From assembly GCA_037952775.1 (NCBI GenBank), contig JBANAY010000003.1, positions 11,470,001 through 11,534,000 of the forward strand: DNA of 64,000 nucleotides, in the 5' to 3' direction. Below are positions 24,897-36,092 of the stretch, in pieces (the first letter of the stretch is position 1; every line of letters begins with the position of its first letter). The notes below the pieces were generated by a model. The model ran no database searches. It had not been told where the DNA came from and saw only the letters and a list, made by a program, of their open reading frames with translations. The position numbers were made by a program, and so were the translations under genes. This DNA is from Clonostachys chloroleuca. Lineage: Eukaryota; Ascomycota; Sordariomycetes; Hypocreales; Bionectriaceae.

Positions 24897-25685
24897 TTCG
24901 ACATCCGAAGTTGGCCTCATGAAGCCAGCAAATGAATATACGAGACATAGCCTGTCTGATAGACAGGTCAACTCGAAGACCCAGCATTGCTTTAAGCGAT
25001 AGGATCATATACGAGGCGATTTTAAGAGGTAGACTAGATAGCAGTTGCCACCGTGGTGGAGTCATGGGATAGGCAATGTGTTGGGGAGCCATATGGGACT
25101 TGCAATAGTGGAAAAATAATAGGAATTAGGCATCTCGGGGCTGAAGGATACGACACGGGATGGCATAGGATGGATGGAGCTGGGGTGGCATGGAACACCC
25201 GACCAATTGTAGATGAATTCAACTAGCGCGAAGACTTCCTTGGCGTTCATATAACTATATGCTGGCTATAGAGCAATAATGAAGGACAGAGGTTTGTGAG
25301 AGGCGCGCCATGACTGGCCTGGAGGGGAATGGGCGAAAGGAATATCGACTGAGAGTCCTGTAAACTAGATGCGAATAGATTGACGAGCCTCTTCATCCAC
25401 GTCTACACTCCGTACAACTGGAAATGACACGCATTCTCCGCACTTGTCATCAGCGCCTTATAGGGTGCAGGTCGAGCAGGCTGTCGGCCAATTACGGTGA
25501 CTCACTCCAGATATGCTGGGATCTTCTACCTCCGATTCAGAGATATCGGTCTAAAGATGTAACGAGACGAAGCCGAAAGGTGTGAGTGAATAGCCGCAGC
25601 TGGGGGGGAGAGGGGGGCATTTTTTATACTTTCTGCACACTGCGAGAGAAAACCCAAAGAGGGGACACAAAGCAGGATTCTGAAG
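24897..25685. other. Intergenic region MTR10 to GNAT-like gene
   Basis: No gene seen. A G-rich run (seven then six Gs split by AGA) lies near 25602-25617, about 70 bases before the next start codon. Confidence 0.5.
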
Positions 25686-26717
25686 ATGGCGAGTCAACGA
25701 GCAAGCGAGAAGGTCGACCTGATCCCATGGGATCCAGTTGACGAGGACCATTACCAGAGGATGTATTCCCAGAGGGTCGCCTGCGGCTGGAGGGAGGACG
25801 AGGTTGCCCTCTGGAAGGAGGAAGTGCTGGCCGGGCATGTCTTCTTCTACTGGATTGTACGTTGTCTTCGAAACTCTCGGGGTTCAGATTACTGGCTGGC
25901 TTTGATGGACTAATATGGAGGGGGGTTCGGCAATTGCAGGTCCTTTCTGACAACTTGGAAGATCGAGAGGGTCTTCTGGCTGCGCATATACAGAAATATC
26001 CAATTGTACGTGGACTTTTAAGTAAAACCACGAGGTTGCCACAGGAAAGTTCTTGCTAACAGGAAGATCCACTGAACAGGAGAAAGAGCCTCTCAAAGAC
26101 ACTGTCAAGATCGTTGGCAAAGAGCCTCGGAGGCGCTCTGGGAGGACTTTCGTGCCAATAGGCCACATCTCGCTCAGACATATCCCGGACCTGAATACTC
26201 AGTTTTCCCTTCCCCAGGATACTATCTGGATCAAATCGCTCTATGTGTCATGGTAAGAGATCCCAACCGTCCAAAGTTCTCTCACGACTTCACTCGCAAG
26301 ACACTCACACGAACTGGCTTCAGGGCTCTCCAGGCTGGTGGGTTCGGCCGCAGCGCCATGGCACAGCTGGAGCGTCTGGCCGCGGCGCCGCCGTACAATG
26401 CCTCAGTTGTGGCGCTCGACACCATCAGAAGGGACTACCACCTTTCGGAGGAGCACCTGCGTTGGCTCTACGACCGGAGAGGGCTGGAGAGGCCAAAGAG
26501 GCACGTCTCGACCCAGGACTGGTACGCCTCCCAGGGATACGAGCAGATCCCAAACTCGGCCGTGTCCTTCTACGAGAACAAGGCCGAAGATGGCAGCGTG
26601 CAGCGTCTCCCGGTTGTGTTTCTGAGCAAGAAGCTGCCTGCGAATGGCTTGAGGAGCTGGCCTCCAGAGTTCCCTAGTCTCACCACAAATGGTAGCTTGA
26701 GGCTTTCGATAGATTGA
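25686..26717 (+). CDS. GNAT-like N-acetyltransferase domain protein
   Basis: Exons 25686-25856, 25940-26005, 26080-26252 and 26324-26717 give 267 residues. The middle carries a GNAT motif-A pattern: IWIKSLYVSW followed by ALQAGGFGRSAMAQLERLAA, where Q-x-G-G-x-G fits the acetyl-CoA pyrophosphate loop and the preceding strand is hydrophobic. A later DWYASQGYEQI matches motif B, where a Tyr/Trp-rich turn is common. The start MASQRASEKVDLIPWDP is preceded by a purine context, and all three introns are short and GT..AG. I read it as a fungal acetyltransferase of unknown substrate; members of this type are usually annotated only by domain. No signal peptide or membrane segment is visible. The gene has no functional link to its neighbours. 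Confidence 0.75.
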
Positions 26718-28208
26718 TAACGCCTTACGTACCAATACATCTCTCAGCCGGGGGCTTGCTCGGCCAATAACGCATCGAAACAACCCGGGGAACCGCTTGA
26801 ATGTCATACCCATCAAGTTTATATAAGCACGCTGCTAACCCACCCCTAGCGCAAGGGCTTCATCCGTAGAGCGGCCGAGGGATTAAATGGAGGCGAGTGA
26901 GGGGGGCACCCATCCCAACATTGTACTGTTCTGCATACACAGGTCCTTACCCCAGACTGGTATTTTTGGCTGTCCACTTCGGCTACCAACCAACACCGGT
27001 ATCCGGTCACATGGGTCTGTGTATGCAGAACAGTATAATGCTGGTGATGAACCTCCCACCCCTGTGCTCGCACAGAGAGCAGAAGAGATGGCCAAACGCT
27101 TGGTCACAGATCCCATAGTTTGATCAAAGTTCTTCCATCTGCTCATGGGGTTCCTATTCACGCCCAGAAAGGATCAATCAAAGAGCAATAAAGGCGTTTG
27201 GTCAAGTAGAACGACGCTAGTGAGGGGGTAGCTGCTTTTCTGTGGTCAGAAGTACGAGTAATAAGGCTTGGCCGCCAATCTGTCGATCCCTCATTTTCCG
27301 CTTGGCAAGTGCCAACGCGAATGGAAGAGAAGGGTCTAGGCTCGAAAGAAGGGGGAGGCTGAGGTAAGATTGCGCGTTAAGCAACCGTCAAGGTCGCACG
27401 CTGAGAAGTGGCGTCAGAGATCAAAATGTGAACTTAAGCATGTTCAAGAGGGCATAGAGCTGAGCTGGTCAAAAGGGGTATAGTTGCTGGCATTTCACAG
27501 TGCTAAGCTGTCACCGGGGCTGCTGGATGAGGGAGTGGAATGAATGTTCATCAGGAGAAAAAAAAAAGAAGATTAGAGTTCGAATAATGGATATAAAAGC
27601 GAATAAAGAGGAAGTAAAACCGTAAGAAAAAACCCATATGTAGTAAGAAAGAAGAAGATGAAAAAAAGAAGGCCTTTCCTGCCAAGCACAAGCGCAAATG
27701 AAAAAAAAAGATGCGTGATACGCGTGCCAGAGATTCGCGTACATGACATAGGGAACATTTCTGGGACCTGGGGTTATCAATTATCCAGTCCATCCCAATC
27801 ATCTCCGTATTCTGCCCCGATCCAGGGTCACCTCTTGCTCCCGCCCTTTGTCCTCCTCCTCTTTTTCCCCTTTGAAACGAGAATCCCTGTACACGAGTAC
27901 ACCGAGGATGTGTGGTTGTAGAGTGGCTCATTGCTGTTCGAGGCGGGATTGCAGAATGACCAGGTCGCTTTCGGCGCAGCTGTTGCACCAAAAGGCAAAA
28001 CACAAAGAGAAGTGTGAGACTTATCTGTGAACCCATCCAACGATGTAAAATAAAGCTAACGAGTGGTCGTGTGCATCGCATCGGTCGTCAAATATTCAGG
28101 ACTGAAGTTGTCCTGTCGTAGGGAACCTCTTCCCTACAAAAATGCATGCTCCTCTCTTCCCAGGCCTTCTCTACCCTTCATTACATATACTCTTTTTTTC
28201 CATTCTTT
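26718..28208. other. Convergent intergenic region GNAT-like gene to Ras
   Basis: A 1.5-kb space between two converging genes. It holds a MITE-like inverted-repeat element at 26924-27035 and an A-rich patch near 27550-27720. The Ras 3' UTR lies at the right end. I see no other gene. Confidence 0.5.
26924..27035. mobile_element. MITE-like element with 17-bp perfect terminal inverted repeats
   Basis: Left terminus CTGTTCTGCATACACAG (26926-26942) and right terminus CTGTGTATGCAGAACAG (27017-27033) are exact reverse complements, each bordered outside by TA. The 108-bp interior has no coding capacity. TA-flanked short elements with such ends are typical of non-autonomous Tc1/mariner relatives, in which TA is the duplicated target. 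Similarity continues weakly inside the arms and for four bases outside. I cannot test for other copies in the genome. Confidence 0.6.
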
Positions 28209-29192
28209 TTACATCAAGACACACTTGGAGCAGCATCCAGCCTCTCGCTCCTCACCGTCCATGTCTATCGGCTTTGAGGGTCCGCCAGGTCCGGAGCTGC
28301 CGCCGTTGACGCCAGGAGAGTATCCTTGCAGCTCACGGTTGTATCTGCGAATTTCGCGGACGATATCGTAGAATGCCTTCTCGACATTCAGGCGGGACTT
28401 GGCCGAGGTCTCGATGAATTTGCAGCCGAATGAACGGGCCAATGCCTCTCCCTCTATGCGAAAGAAATAAAACGTCAGTATGATAGGACTCGCGCTAGAC
28501 CGTGGATAATTCGATTGGCGCCAACGTACCTTGCCTAGTGACCTCACGCTCACCCTCCAAATCGCACTTGTTTCCAACAACGACCATAGGGAAGCTGTCC
28601 TTGTCCTTGACTCTCAGAATCTGCTGCTGGAAAACAGTGATTTCCTCGAAGCTCTGTCGCGAAGTGATGGAGTAGACGAGCAGAAAACCTTCTCCTGTCC
28701 TCATGTACTGTTCGCGCATGGCGCTGTACTCTTCTTGACCGGCGGTATCGAGAACATCGAGCAGGGCGGTCTCATCGTCAATGTTGCACTGCTTGCGGTA
28801 TGAATCTAAGAAGTTGTCAGCGATTGATAATTCTACTTGGCGTGAGGCCTGGGAATCATATCGCAAGCGATGAATGAATTTCCGAGGTCCAAACTAATCG
28901 CCCCTTGAGCCGAGAATCCGTTAGGCTCAATACGGGCTTGAGCGACGCACCTTCAATTGTTGGATCATACTCGTCGACGAAATGGGCCTGAATCAACTGA
29001 ATGGTCAGGCAAGATTTGCCGACACCACCGCCTCCGACAACGACGAGCTTGTACTCTCGTAGGAACTGCGAAGAAATCAAAGCATGTTAGCATACCAAGG
29101 ACCGATTGGCCAGGCCAGCGCTCGTGCCATTTGGCACTGGATGGTTTGCGGATTCGAGCAAGAACTGTACTTACCTTTGCTGCTGAAGCCAT
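28209..29192 (-). CDS. RAS1: Ras family small GTPase
   Basis: Plasma-membrane molecular switch that drives cAMP/PKA and MAPK signalling in growth and morphogenesis. Exons on the minus strand are 29192-29175, 29065-28951, 28805-28530 and 28453-28209, giving 217 residues. Visible: P-loop GGGGVGKS near 16-23, effector region [24 protein letters not shown] with the catalytic Gln, base-binding NKCD, and [14 protein letters not shown]. The tail ends CCSKCVLM: a CaaX box for prenylation with nearby Cys residues for palmitoylation. The first coding exon has only six codons (MASAAK). The glycines and the glutamine of the wild-type switch are all present. A CT-rich leader and two tandem palindromes lie upstream. 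Confidence 0.97.
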
Positions 29193-29327
29193 CGCGTCTG
29201 CTGAATTCAAATGCGAATCTGGTTTGAGGATGGAAAAGGACGGCGGCAGCTCAGGCAGCTGTCAAGAGCGAGCTCCAAGGGGGAAAATTGACTCGCGCTG
29301 GGCAGGGGGGCTGGCACCAGAAGCGGG

Positions 29328-29352
29328 CGTACAGTACGTCGCGTACAGTACG
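29328..29352. promoter_or_regulatory. Two tandem CGTACAGTACG palindromes upstream of Ras
   Basis: Two exact 11-bp copies (29328-29338 and 29342-29352), each a palindrome about a central A, spaced 14 bp start to start and 136-160 bases upstream of the Ras start codon. The arrangement suggests a paired protein-binding site; no factor is known to me. Confidence 0.5.
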
Positions 29353-31462
29353 GTAGGGCGGCTGGTTAAGGGCGGGAAAATAGAAGGTTAAAATCGGCGG
29401 CCGAGAGGAGGGCGATGTCGAGGAGGCGTGAGCAAAAGAAGAAGAAAAAAACAAGTCTATGAGGTAGGGAGAGAACAAGGCAATGAGGGAAAGAGTTTTG
29501 AGAGAGATGAAGATAGCAGAATCAGAGACGGGAGCTGGGGATGATAGGGGAGAGGGAGAGAATGAGAGATTGGAGTCGGCAGATTTCAGAAGGAGTGGCA
29601 GGCTGGCTGGGTCAGGTTAGGTTGGAGGTACCTCACTGGACGAGCAATAACCTCCCGGCTTCAGGTAGTTCCTGAGATGAGCGCTGCTTGTTCAGTGGCC
29701 AAGGGACAGTGGGGATTGACATGGAGGTCTGCACCAATATGCTGATGGGCGCTGATTGGAGAATCACGGGGCGGGTGGAGCCGCTGGGAAGAGAATGACC
29801 AAAGACGGTGCTTCTCCAGAAGTATCGCGATACCTCAGGCTCGCTATTATTAGCGTGGCTGGGCCAAGTACCTCCCTTGTCCGGAGCAAGTATTATTAAT
29901 GTGCTAGAGGTAAGTCCGGTAGCCTGCCTAGGAAGGCAAGAGGGTATACCGCACCTCTGCCTAGCAACTACTTGTACACCCTGGAAGGCACTGGCCATTC
30001 CCCAACCAATCGTCACAAAGATGGAAACATGGAAACGTGGGAGCAGGCCAGCTAGGCCCCTTTGGTGCTCTGGTGAGTGCACATGTGACAACTGGACACA
30101 TTGGACAGCTAGACGTAGGTGAGGTATGGAGGCTTTGTGTTCTGCCAGTCCTCCCTGGAGATGGAGGAATCCCGCCCTTTGGCGGCCAAGGTGCAGGAAT
30201 TGGCAGCAGGAGGGAATGCTGATTAGCTCATTTTGTTCTGATGCGGGTCTTCAGGTCAGGTACATTATACTTGCATGCCTTCCGCTGTTAATAAGTTCGC
30301 TAACTGATTGCTAGCACGCCAGTCCTCACTTGCGCTCAACCATAGCACATGGGCATGGACCGAGGATTCCACATATTTATCGCCGACTTCCTTTGTACCC
30401 TGCCATCCCCTGTCCGACCCCTGGTAGTGCATGAAAGTACCCGTAGGCACGGGCGGCGTGCCCCATTCGAAGCTATGACCACCACGAGCCATGACGGGAT
30501 GGATGAACCGCTACTCTTCGAAGGATGGAGAGCACTATTCCTTGCACTCGGCCTCCTCTGAAATCGCGCGGTTCTTCAGCCTCTCCCCGCTCTTCCATCT
30601 CGCGATGCGGCGCTGGAACCCTAGAGGATAGGGCGGGCCGCGGACGAGGCCACCATGCGGCGGCCTACAAAGTACCTATATGCAGTGCTCGCCTGTGACA
30701 TCCAAAGGCGCGCGCTTGTCATCGTCGAATCGACAGCCAGTCCCATCATGCGCATGGAGGTGGTGCGGTGCCTTTATTTAACTTACAGTGGTACGGCCCA
30801 CGCGTACCAGCACCTTGAGGAGGTCCCTGGCCAGCTCGCCTCCCACACCTTACCTTCCCTAACCTAGAAGCTACTAGTGCTACCTAAGGGAAGTGGTTAG
30901 TCCTCCAGGCTCCAAGGCTCGTGGACTTCAGGGGTGGTGCAGTGATTAGACCAACCGGGTGGATTTGGAAGCCCGTGGGAAGAACTCTTCCAACGCATGG
31001 AGGCGGCAGAGCTGCTATTATTGTGCATCACGCATCGGGAAGAAGGCTGCGTTGCCCTTCTGCCTGGTCCGTCCCATCTTGATCTGCCCCATGCCACTCG
31101 TTCTAGCCTGTCTATAAATCACGATGCGATCTGCTGGATACTTGCGGCGGGAAGGAATAAGAAGCCATCCTATCGCGCTGCATGGAATACCGATGGAAGA
31201 ATCTAAACCAAGGGTACAGAAAGTGCCTTTCAAAGGGCACCCATACCAAGTAGACATTTGCTCCAGAGCGCGCTTCAGGCAGGCGACTTTCCATTGCGAA
31301 GCCCTCGTTCGCTTTACGATGTGCTGTATGAACTGGACTCGGGGTTAATATTCCTACGGAACATACAGATGCCACCAACTCTGCTCAGATTACTACTAAT
31401 AGCAACACCTGCGAGTGAGTGTCCTGACATTCCTCCTGCGCTGCAACCACTCTCGTACATGG

Positions 31463-31477
31463 GTGTGTGTGTGTGTG
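31463..31477. repeat. GT dinucleotide microsatellite
   Basis: About seven GT units in an intergenic stretch. It has no coding role. Confidence 0.85.
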
Positions 31478-32444
31478 AGGGTGCCTTGAGTAGGTCGGTA
31501 GTGTTGGCTAATAATTACACATGTTTACAAAACAAAGTCCGGATTATTCTGTGCAACTATGCTTATATCATGTGAGGAAAGAAATTTTTGCTTTCTTTCG
31601 TGTCGATAGTTGTGCGCTCGTGTCTAGGAGATACGCGAAATGAGGTAGTTGAGATGAACATTGCCCAACCCCATCGAAGAGAGACCTAGCCAAATAAGCC
31701 GACCTGAGCTTCTAGAGACCGCCAGCCTGTGAAATTCCATATAATATAAACGTACATGACGACCCTGTCTCTAACCCAGTAAAACGTGGGTATCGTGAAC
31801 CCCTGGCTGACCCATGTCCAAGGGCGGGACCGACACGGCACAGAGGCCATCCACATGGCCTCGTCCTCGATTTAAACATTGCGGTGCCATCGTTTTACTC
31901 CAGATCTACTGCTCGATGCTGATACTTGACTTGTAGTACCGTTTCCGGCACCCTTGAAAATATGCTTTGAAGCATCTGGGTGCGTCGGCATATGGAAAAC
32001 AACTATAACATGAACCATGTCGTTCACCGTAATAATCGAGATATCATGCTCCACTACATTCTCTCTTACCTTCTCTTTCATATGACCACCGCAGATTTGC
32101 GTTTGTCAAGGATTCGAGTCGCCTGATGAGTCGGAACTGATTCTCCGTTCCCTATGCAAGGTTCTATCTGACTGCTACTAATCGGCAGGCCTAGTGGTCT
32201 GGCGTTGATGATCTACCGCATAGTCATAGATGGCATGGTTATCCAAACCTTTTGAGTCAAGACACTTCAGGTTGAACTTGGGGCAGCCAACCACGACTTT
32301 GCCCTTGCCTCCTTGCCCACATTCCCATACGTGGGGTCGTATGCAAACTCATAGGTATTGAGAATCTACATACTACTAAGGCTCAACCTCATCAACTACA
32401 AATATTTACGTGTCCAGATCTATGTTATAGCAAGTCGTGTTTTC

Positions 32445-33863
32445 CTAGTTCACTTCTTCGGCTTCAGAATCATCCTCACCTTCTGTCTTTACTCGCCGCC
32501 CCTTCACGCCCGCCTCGACCTCGGCAACGAGACTCTCTAGTAGCGCTTCGTCCCTGAAAGGAAGTCCGTTAGCATTCAAGCTGATGTACCGGAAGTTTAG
32601 GGTAGAGGGAAGGACTCTAACTTTCCGACCAATGTCACTGTGTTCCGCGTCTTGCCCCAGCGAGGATAACTGCCAACTTTGATTCCTCGAGGTTCGACTC
32701 TTTCCGCTAGCTGCGTCAGGAATGGCGCAACAGCACTCTCTGACATTGGCGTTGATATGATAATCCGGGTCGTTCCCTTGCCCTCTGGGTTTGCCAATCT
32801 CGGGAGCACAATAGGACTCAATCCATCGAGGAGTTTCTCAACTACGGACAAAAAAGTAAGACTCGGGCCGCATCTCTCCTAGTGATATCCTACTATACTT
32901 ACATATACGTGGTACTCCCGGTAGAATGTGAATGTTACCATTCACAACAGCGACGGGAACCCAGGCGTCTTCATCGGAGAAGATCACCTGTTCTTTGAGA
33001 TCGCGGGTGTCGTCCGTTGGCAGCTCTACCATGCGTAACTTAGCCTTCAAGGCAGGTGAGTCGACGTCCCAGTCAAATTTAGGTTGCGAGGGGTGGGGTT
33101 TGGACATCCGCTTCATCTTGTCGAACGCTTCAGCGTGCAACTTCAGTGGGAGGCCAAATGCCTTGGCGATGGACTGGTAGGTAATGTCATCGTGCCTGTC
33201 GAAACGATCAACATGTCATGAGTGCGATGAGAGAGATGCAGATCAATCTCACGTCGGTCCAATTCCTCCACTGTGCATACCCTGGTTAACTTCGTGTCAT
33301 TCGATACAAGACGGTGGATGGTGGGAATGTGCAAAGTACCTGGTCACCACAAAGTCGTATCGCTCACTCATCCTGCGAGCTGCCTCAATGATCTCGCTCT
33401 CATCATCTTCAATCACTTCGACCCGTTTCAGATTCTTCGAAAAGGGTTACATTAGCCACCCAAATGCTGGTTGACCAGCCCCTGGCGTCTTAGATACTTA
33501 CAATGCCTAGCTTAAAACACCACTTTGCAAAGTAGGCGGAGTTGGTCTAAAGCCCGTTGGCACTCATTAGCCGATAGTGCAACACGAGGTATCCTGGCGC
33601 CAAGTGATGCACCGGACGGGGCTCTCACATCAACGGTCTGCGTTTCTTGTTCAGTCAATTGGTTCCCAAACACGGCCGGGGCTGGCGGTGTGGCGTACCT
33701 TTCCGCCGAGAACTTCGTCCCCGATAATCAGACATGCTGCGGTGTGAATTGTGCGCGCCTGGCGCTCTCCTGCAGAAGCCACCATCTTCAATGCCGACGG
33801 TCGGTACAAGGAGGGGGCTGCTGGTGACAGGTGGTGGGCGACTTGAGACAGACGGCGGAACAT
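32445..33863 (-). CDS. Molybdopterin-binding (MoCF_biosynth) domain protein, YMR178W type
   Basis: Eight exons on the minus strand: 33863-33699, 33637-33629, 33546-33502, 33434-33340, 33270-33253, 33195-32903, 32841-32622 and 32553-32445, giving 317 residues with all phases consistent. The core reads AACLIIGDEVLGGK, then TVD, then TNSAYFAKWCFKLGI, RVEVIEDDE and VVTSGGIGPTHDD, the signature of the MogA/CinA N-terminal fold. Yeast YMR178W and bacterial CinA share it; the fungal protein's reaction is not established, and the fold also occurs in nucleotide pyrophosphatases. The first ~26 residues (MFRRLSQVAHHLSP) are basic and could target mitochondria; translation could instead begin at the second Met (MVASAGER). 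Two exons are only 9 and 18 nt. The gene is divergent from glia maturation factor. Confidence 0.88.
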
Positions 33864-34291
33864 GTGAGCTCTGTAAGCATGCGATATGCAGGCCAGGGCT
33901 TTCGGCGAATGGAGGGTCGATCCTCAAGGAGACAGTGCGGAGTCGAGTCGGAACGTCGCAAAGAGCGCAATACCTGACTTATATAAGGTGCTATTCCGAG
34001 ACACACCATGCACGTAATAGACAGCATTTAGTGTTGTCCTGGGCCGAAGTCGCCTTGCTGGGCGACGCCAAGGAGGGTACTGGGTACTTGCTTATCGGTG
34101 TCGCTACTACCGGAGTCGAAGTACCGTGCAATCGCGGGGCTCGACCAACTTGCGTCAGACCAGCAGCAACCAACTCCCCACCTCAACCACCACGCATTTC
34201 CTTACCAACGCCTACTTCTCTCGTGATACAGATCTCATTCCAACTCGATCCAATCAAGCTAGGAAGTCCGACCTCCTAGCTTTCCATAAAC
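33864..34291. promoter_or_regulatory. Bidirectional promoter, molybdopterin-domain gene and GMF
   Basis: A 428-bp space between divergent start codons. I see no gene and no motif I can name with confidence. Confidence 0.5.
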
Positions 34292-34935
34292 ATGGTATGC
34301 TGGGTAGCGCCCTATCCGAGAAACCTCATTCTCTTCAAATTGCTGACTCGTGTTGTGCTTCAAAGGCTTCCGAATCCCGACTATACACATTCTCCGAGGA
34401 GACCAAGGAACATCTTCGCAAATTCCGACTGACAACCTCTCGAGCAAAAGGCCCGCAAGCGGTTATCTGTATGTCGATTTCGCCATCCGAATATCCGAGC
34501 CGATCCTCCTCTCAGACTCTGGCGTGACATTCTAGCTAATGCCGCCATTACTTAGATCTCATTGACAAGAACACACATGAGATTCGCAAAGAAGATTCCA
34601 CAGTCTATACCTCCCTCGAAGAGATCGCCGACGAGCTTCCCGATAACTCGCCACGATATGTCCTATTAAGTTATCCTCTCACAATGGTACGAGTTCAGAC
34701 ACCCCACTCATCGAACACGATTCTAACGTGCGTACTCTGGTCGTAGCCGGATGGTCGTTTGTCCGTGCCATACGTTCTACTATACTACCTCCCCGACACT
34801 TGTAACGCTGAGATGCGAATGCTCTATGCTAGTGCAAAGGAATTGGTGCGCAATACCAGCCAAGTGGGTAGAGTAATTGATATCGAAAGTACGGACGACC
34901 TTGACGAAATTCCAGAGAAGCTCAAATCGCAATAA
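34292..34935 (+). CDS. GMF1: Glia maturation factor (ADF-homology protein)
   Basis: Single ADF-homology domain protein that binds the Arp2/3 complex, removes actin branches and blocks new ones. Exons 34292-34294, 34366-34468, 34556-34686 and 34747-34935 give 141 residues, the normal size. The first coding exon is only the ATG; its GT follows at once, and the acceptor CTTCAAAG joins it to ASESRLYTFSEETKEHLRKF, the expected N terminus. Then come QAVIYLIDKNTHEI, SPRYVLLSYPLTM, GRLSVPYVLLYYLP and a C-terminal helix RNTSQVGRVIDIE, all diagnostic of GMF and not cofilin. It converges with NBP35, with 131 bp between the stops. Confidence 0.93.
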
Positions 34936-35066
34936 GTATGACATTCTCCAAAGGCATATGGGATCACACATATACGAGCGAGTCCTTCCAATAAAAGTAG
35001 TGCATCGAAGTTTATAGAGATGTTCCTTTGAGATCAGTTCGTTGTTATTGATTTCCTTTCGTTTTT

Positions 35067-36092
35067 CTATTCTGGTAAGATGGATTTGGTATCAACTCCT
35101 AACTGCGCCGCCACTCCTCGTACTACCTGTCTAAACGCTGCGCAGGCTGGGCTGTCAGGGAACGAGTCGAAATAGCTCTCACCGTAATCACACGCCATCC
35201 CAATTCTTGGGTCAAGGGGCACGGCTCCCAGGAAAGGGATACCCATCTCGTCTGCGAGGGCTTTGCCACCGCCTGTGCTTGCTCTAAAGATTTGACTCTC
35301 CCCCTTGCACTTGGGACAGACAAAGCCGCTCATATTCTCTGCCAGTCCCAGAATCCTAATGCCTGCCTTTTTGCAGAAATCAAGTTCCTTTCGCACATCC
35401 AGAAGAGAGACTTCCTGTGGTGTTGTGACTACCACTGCCCCATCGATACCGCTTTCCTTGAGGAAAGAGTTGACGCTCAGATGCTCGTCGCTCGTACCCG
35501 GTGGAGTATCTACCAGCAGGAAATCCAGATCCCCCCATTCCACGTCCTTCAAGAACTGCTTGATCAGCCCGTTCTTCTTGGGCCCTCTCCAGATAACAGC
35601 GTCGTCTCTGTTTGGTAACATGAACTGTATGCTCATCACCCCCAGGTTGTCCATCACCCAGACCGGTGACCAGCCGGAGCCGCTCACGTGAATCGTCTCA
35701 TCCTCCACACCCATCATCTTAGGTATGCTGGGTCCGCAGATATCAGTGTCCATGATTCCCACCATGCTGTCCGGGTTGGTCGCGAACGCATGAGCGAGCA
35801 GCGTCGTGAAGGTGCTCTTCCCCACGCCGCCCTTGCCGCTCAGGACCAGAATCTTGTGCTTGACGTTCTCCAGCCGTGCCGAGATGAGAGGGATGTCCGG
35901 GTCGGGGCCCTTGGGCGCTGAGGCGCAGACGGCCTGGTTGGGGCATCCTGCGCATGAGTCTGCTTTCCCGGCCTGTTGAGACTCTGGGCCGGGGCAGTGT
36001 TCCGGTTCCGGCGCCACGAGCTGGGGCTTCTGTTTTAATGGGTTCGCCAGGACATTTTCTACTGGCTCTGGGTCCTCAAGTGAGGGTGCCAT
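35067..36092 (-). CDS. NBP35: Cytosolic Fe-S cluster assembly factor NBP35
   Basis: P-loop ATPase of the Mrp/Nbp35 family that, with Cfd1, builds [4Fe-4S] clusters for cytosolic and nuclear proteins. The 341-residue frame is intronless. The N-terminal ferredoxin-like motif is complete: Cys33, Cys47, Cys50 and Cys56, spaced C-x13-C-x2-C-x5-C, which separates NBP35 from CFD1. The deviant Walker A is GKGGVGKS at 86-93, followed by [26 protein letters not shown] and the bridging-cluster motif CPKC near 252. It shares a 1.1-kb divergent spacer with LIA1. Intronless structure is unusual in this window but not in the family. Confidence 0.97.
   Translation of the reverse strand: MAPSLEDPEPVENVLANPLKQKPQLVAPEPEHCPGPESQQAGKADSCAGCPNQAVCASAPKGPDPDIPLISARLENVKHKILVLSGKGGVGKSTFTTLLAHAFATNPDSMVGIMDTDICGPSIPKMMGVEDETIHVSGSGWSPVWVMDNLGVMSIQFMLPNRDDAVIWRGPKKNGLIKQFLKDVEWGDLDFLLVDTPPGTSDEHLSVNSFLKESGIDGAVVVTTPQEVSLLDVRKELDFCKKAGIRILGLAENMSGFVCPKCKGESQIFRASTGGGKALADEMGIPFLGAVPLDPRIGMACDYGESYFDSFPDSPACAAFRQVVRGVAAQLGVDTKSILPE

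Larger units (their letters stand above)
29193..32444. other. Long intergenic region upstream of Ras
   Basis: A 3.25-kb region without a convincing gene. The left 400 bases are the Ras leader (pyrimidine-rich on the minus strand) with tandem CGTACAGTACG palindromes, and a GAGGTACCTC palindrome lies at 29625-29634. A GT microsatellite is at 31463-31477. The right end contains the 3' UTR of the molybdopterin-binding gene. A 69-codon minus frame at 31872-32081 has ordinary composition but no recognisable feature, so I do not call it. Confidence 0.5.

Noticed and set aside
31872..32081. 69-codon minus frame between Ras and the molybdopterin-domain gene
   Set aside because: Composition is ordinary, but there is no motif, splice partner or clear leader; frames of this length are expected by chance.
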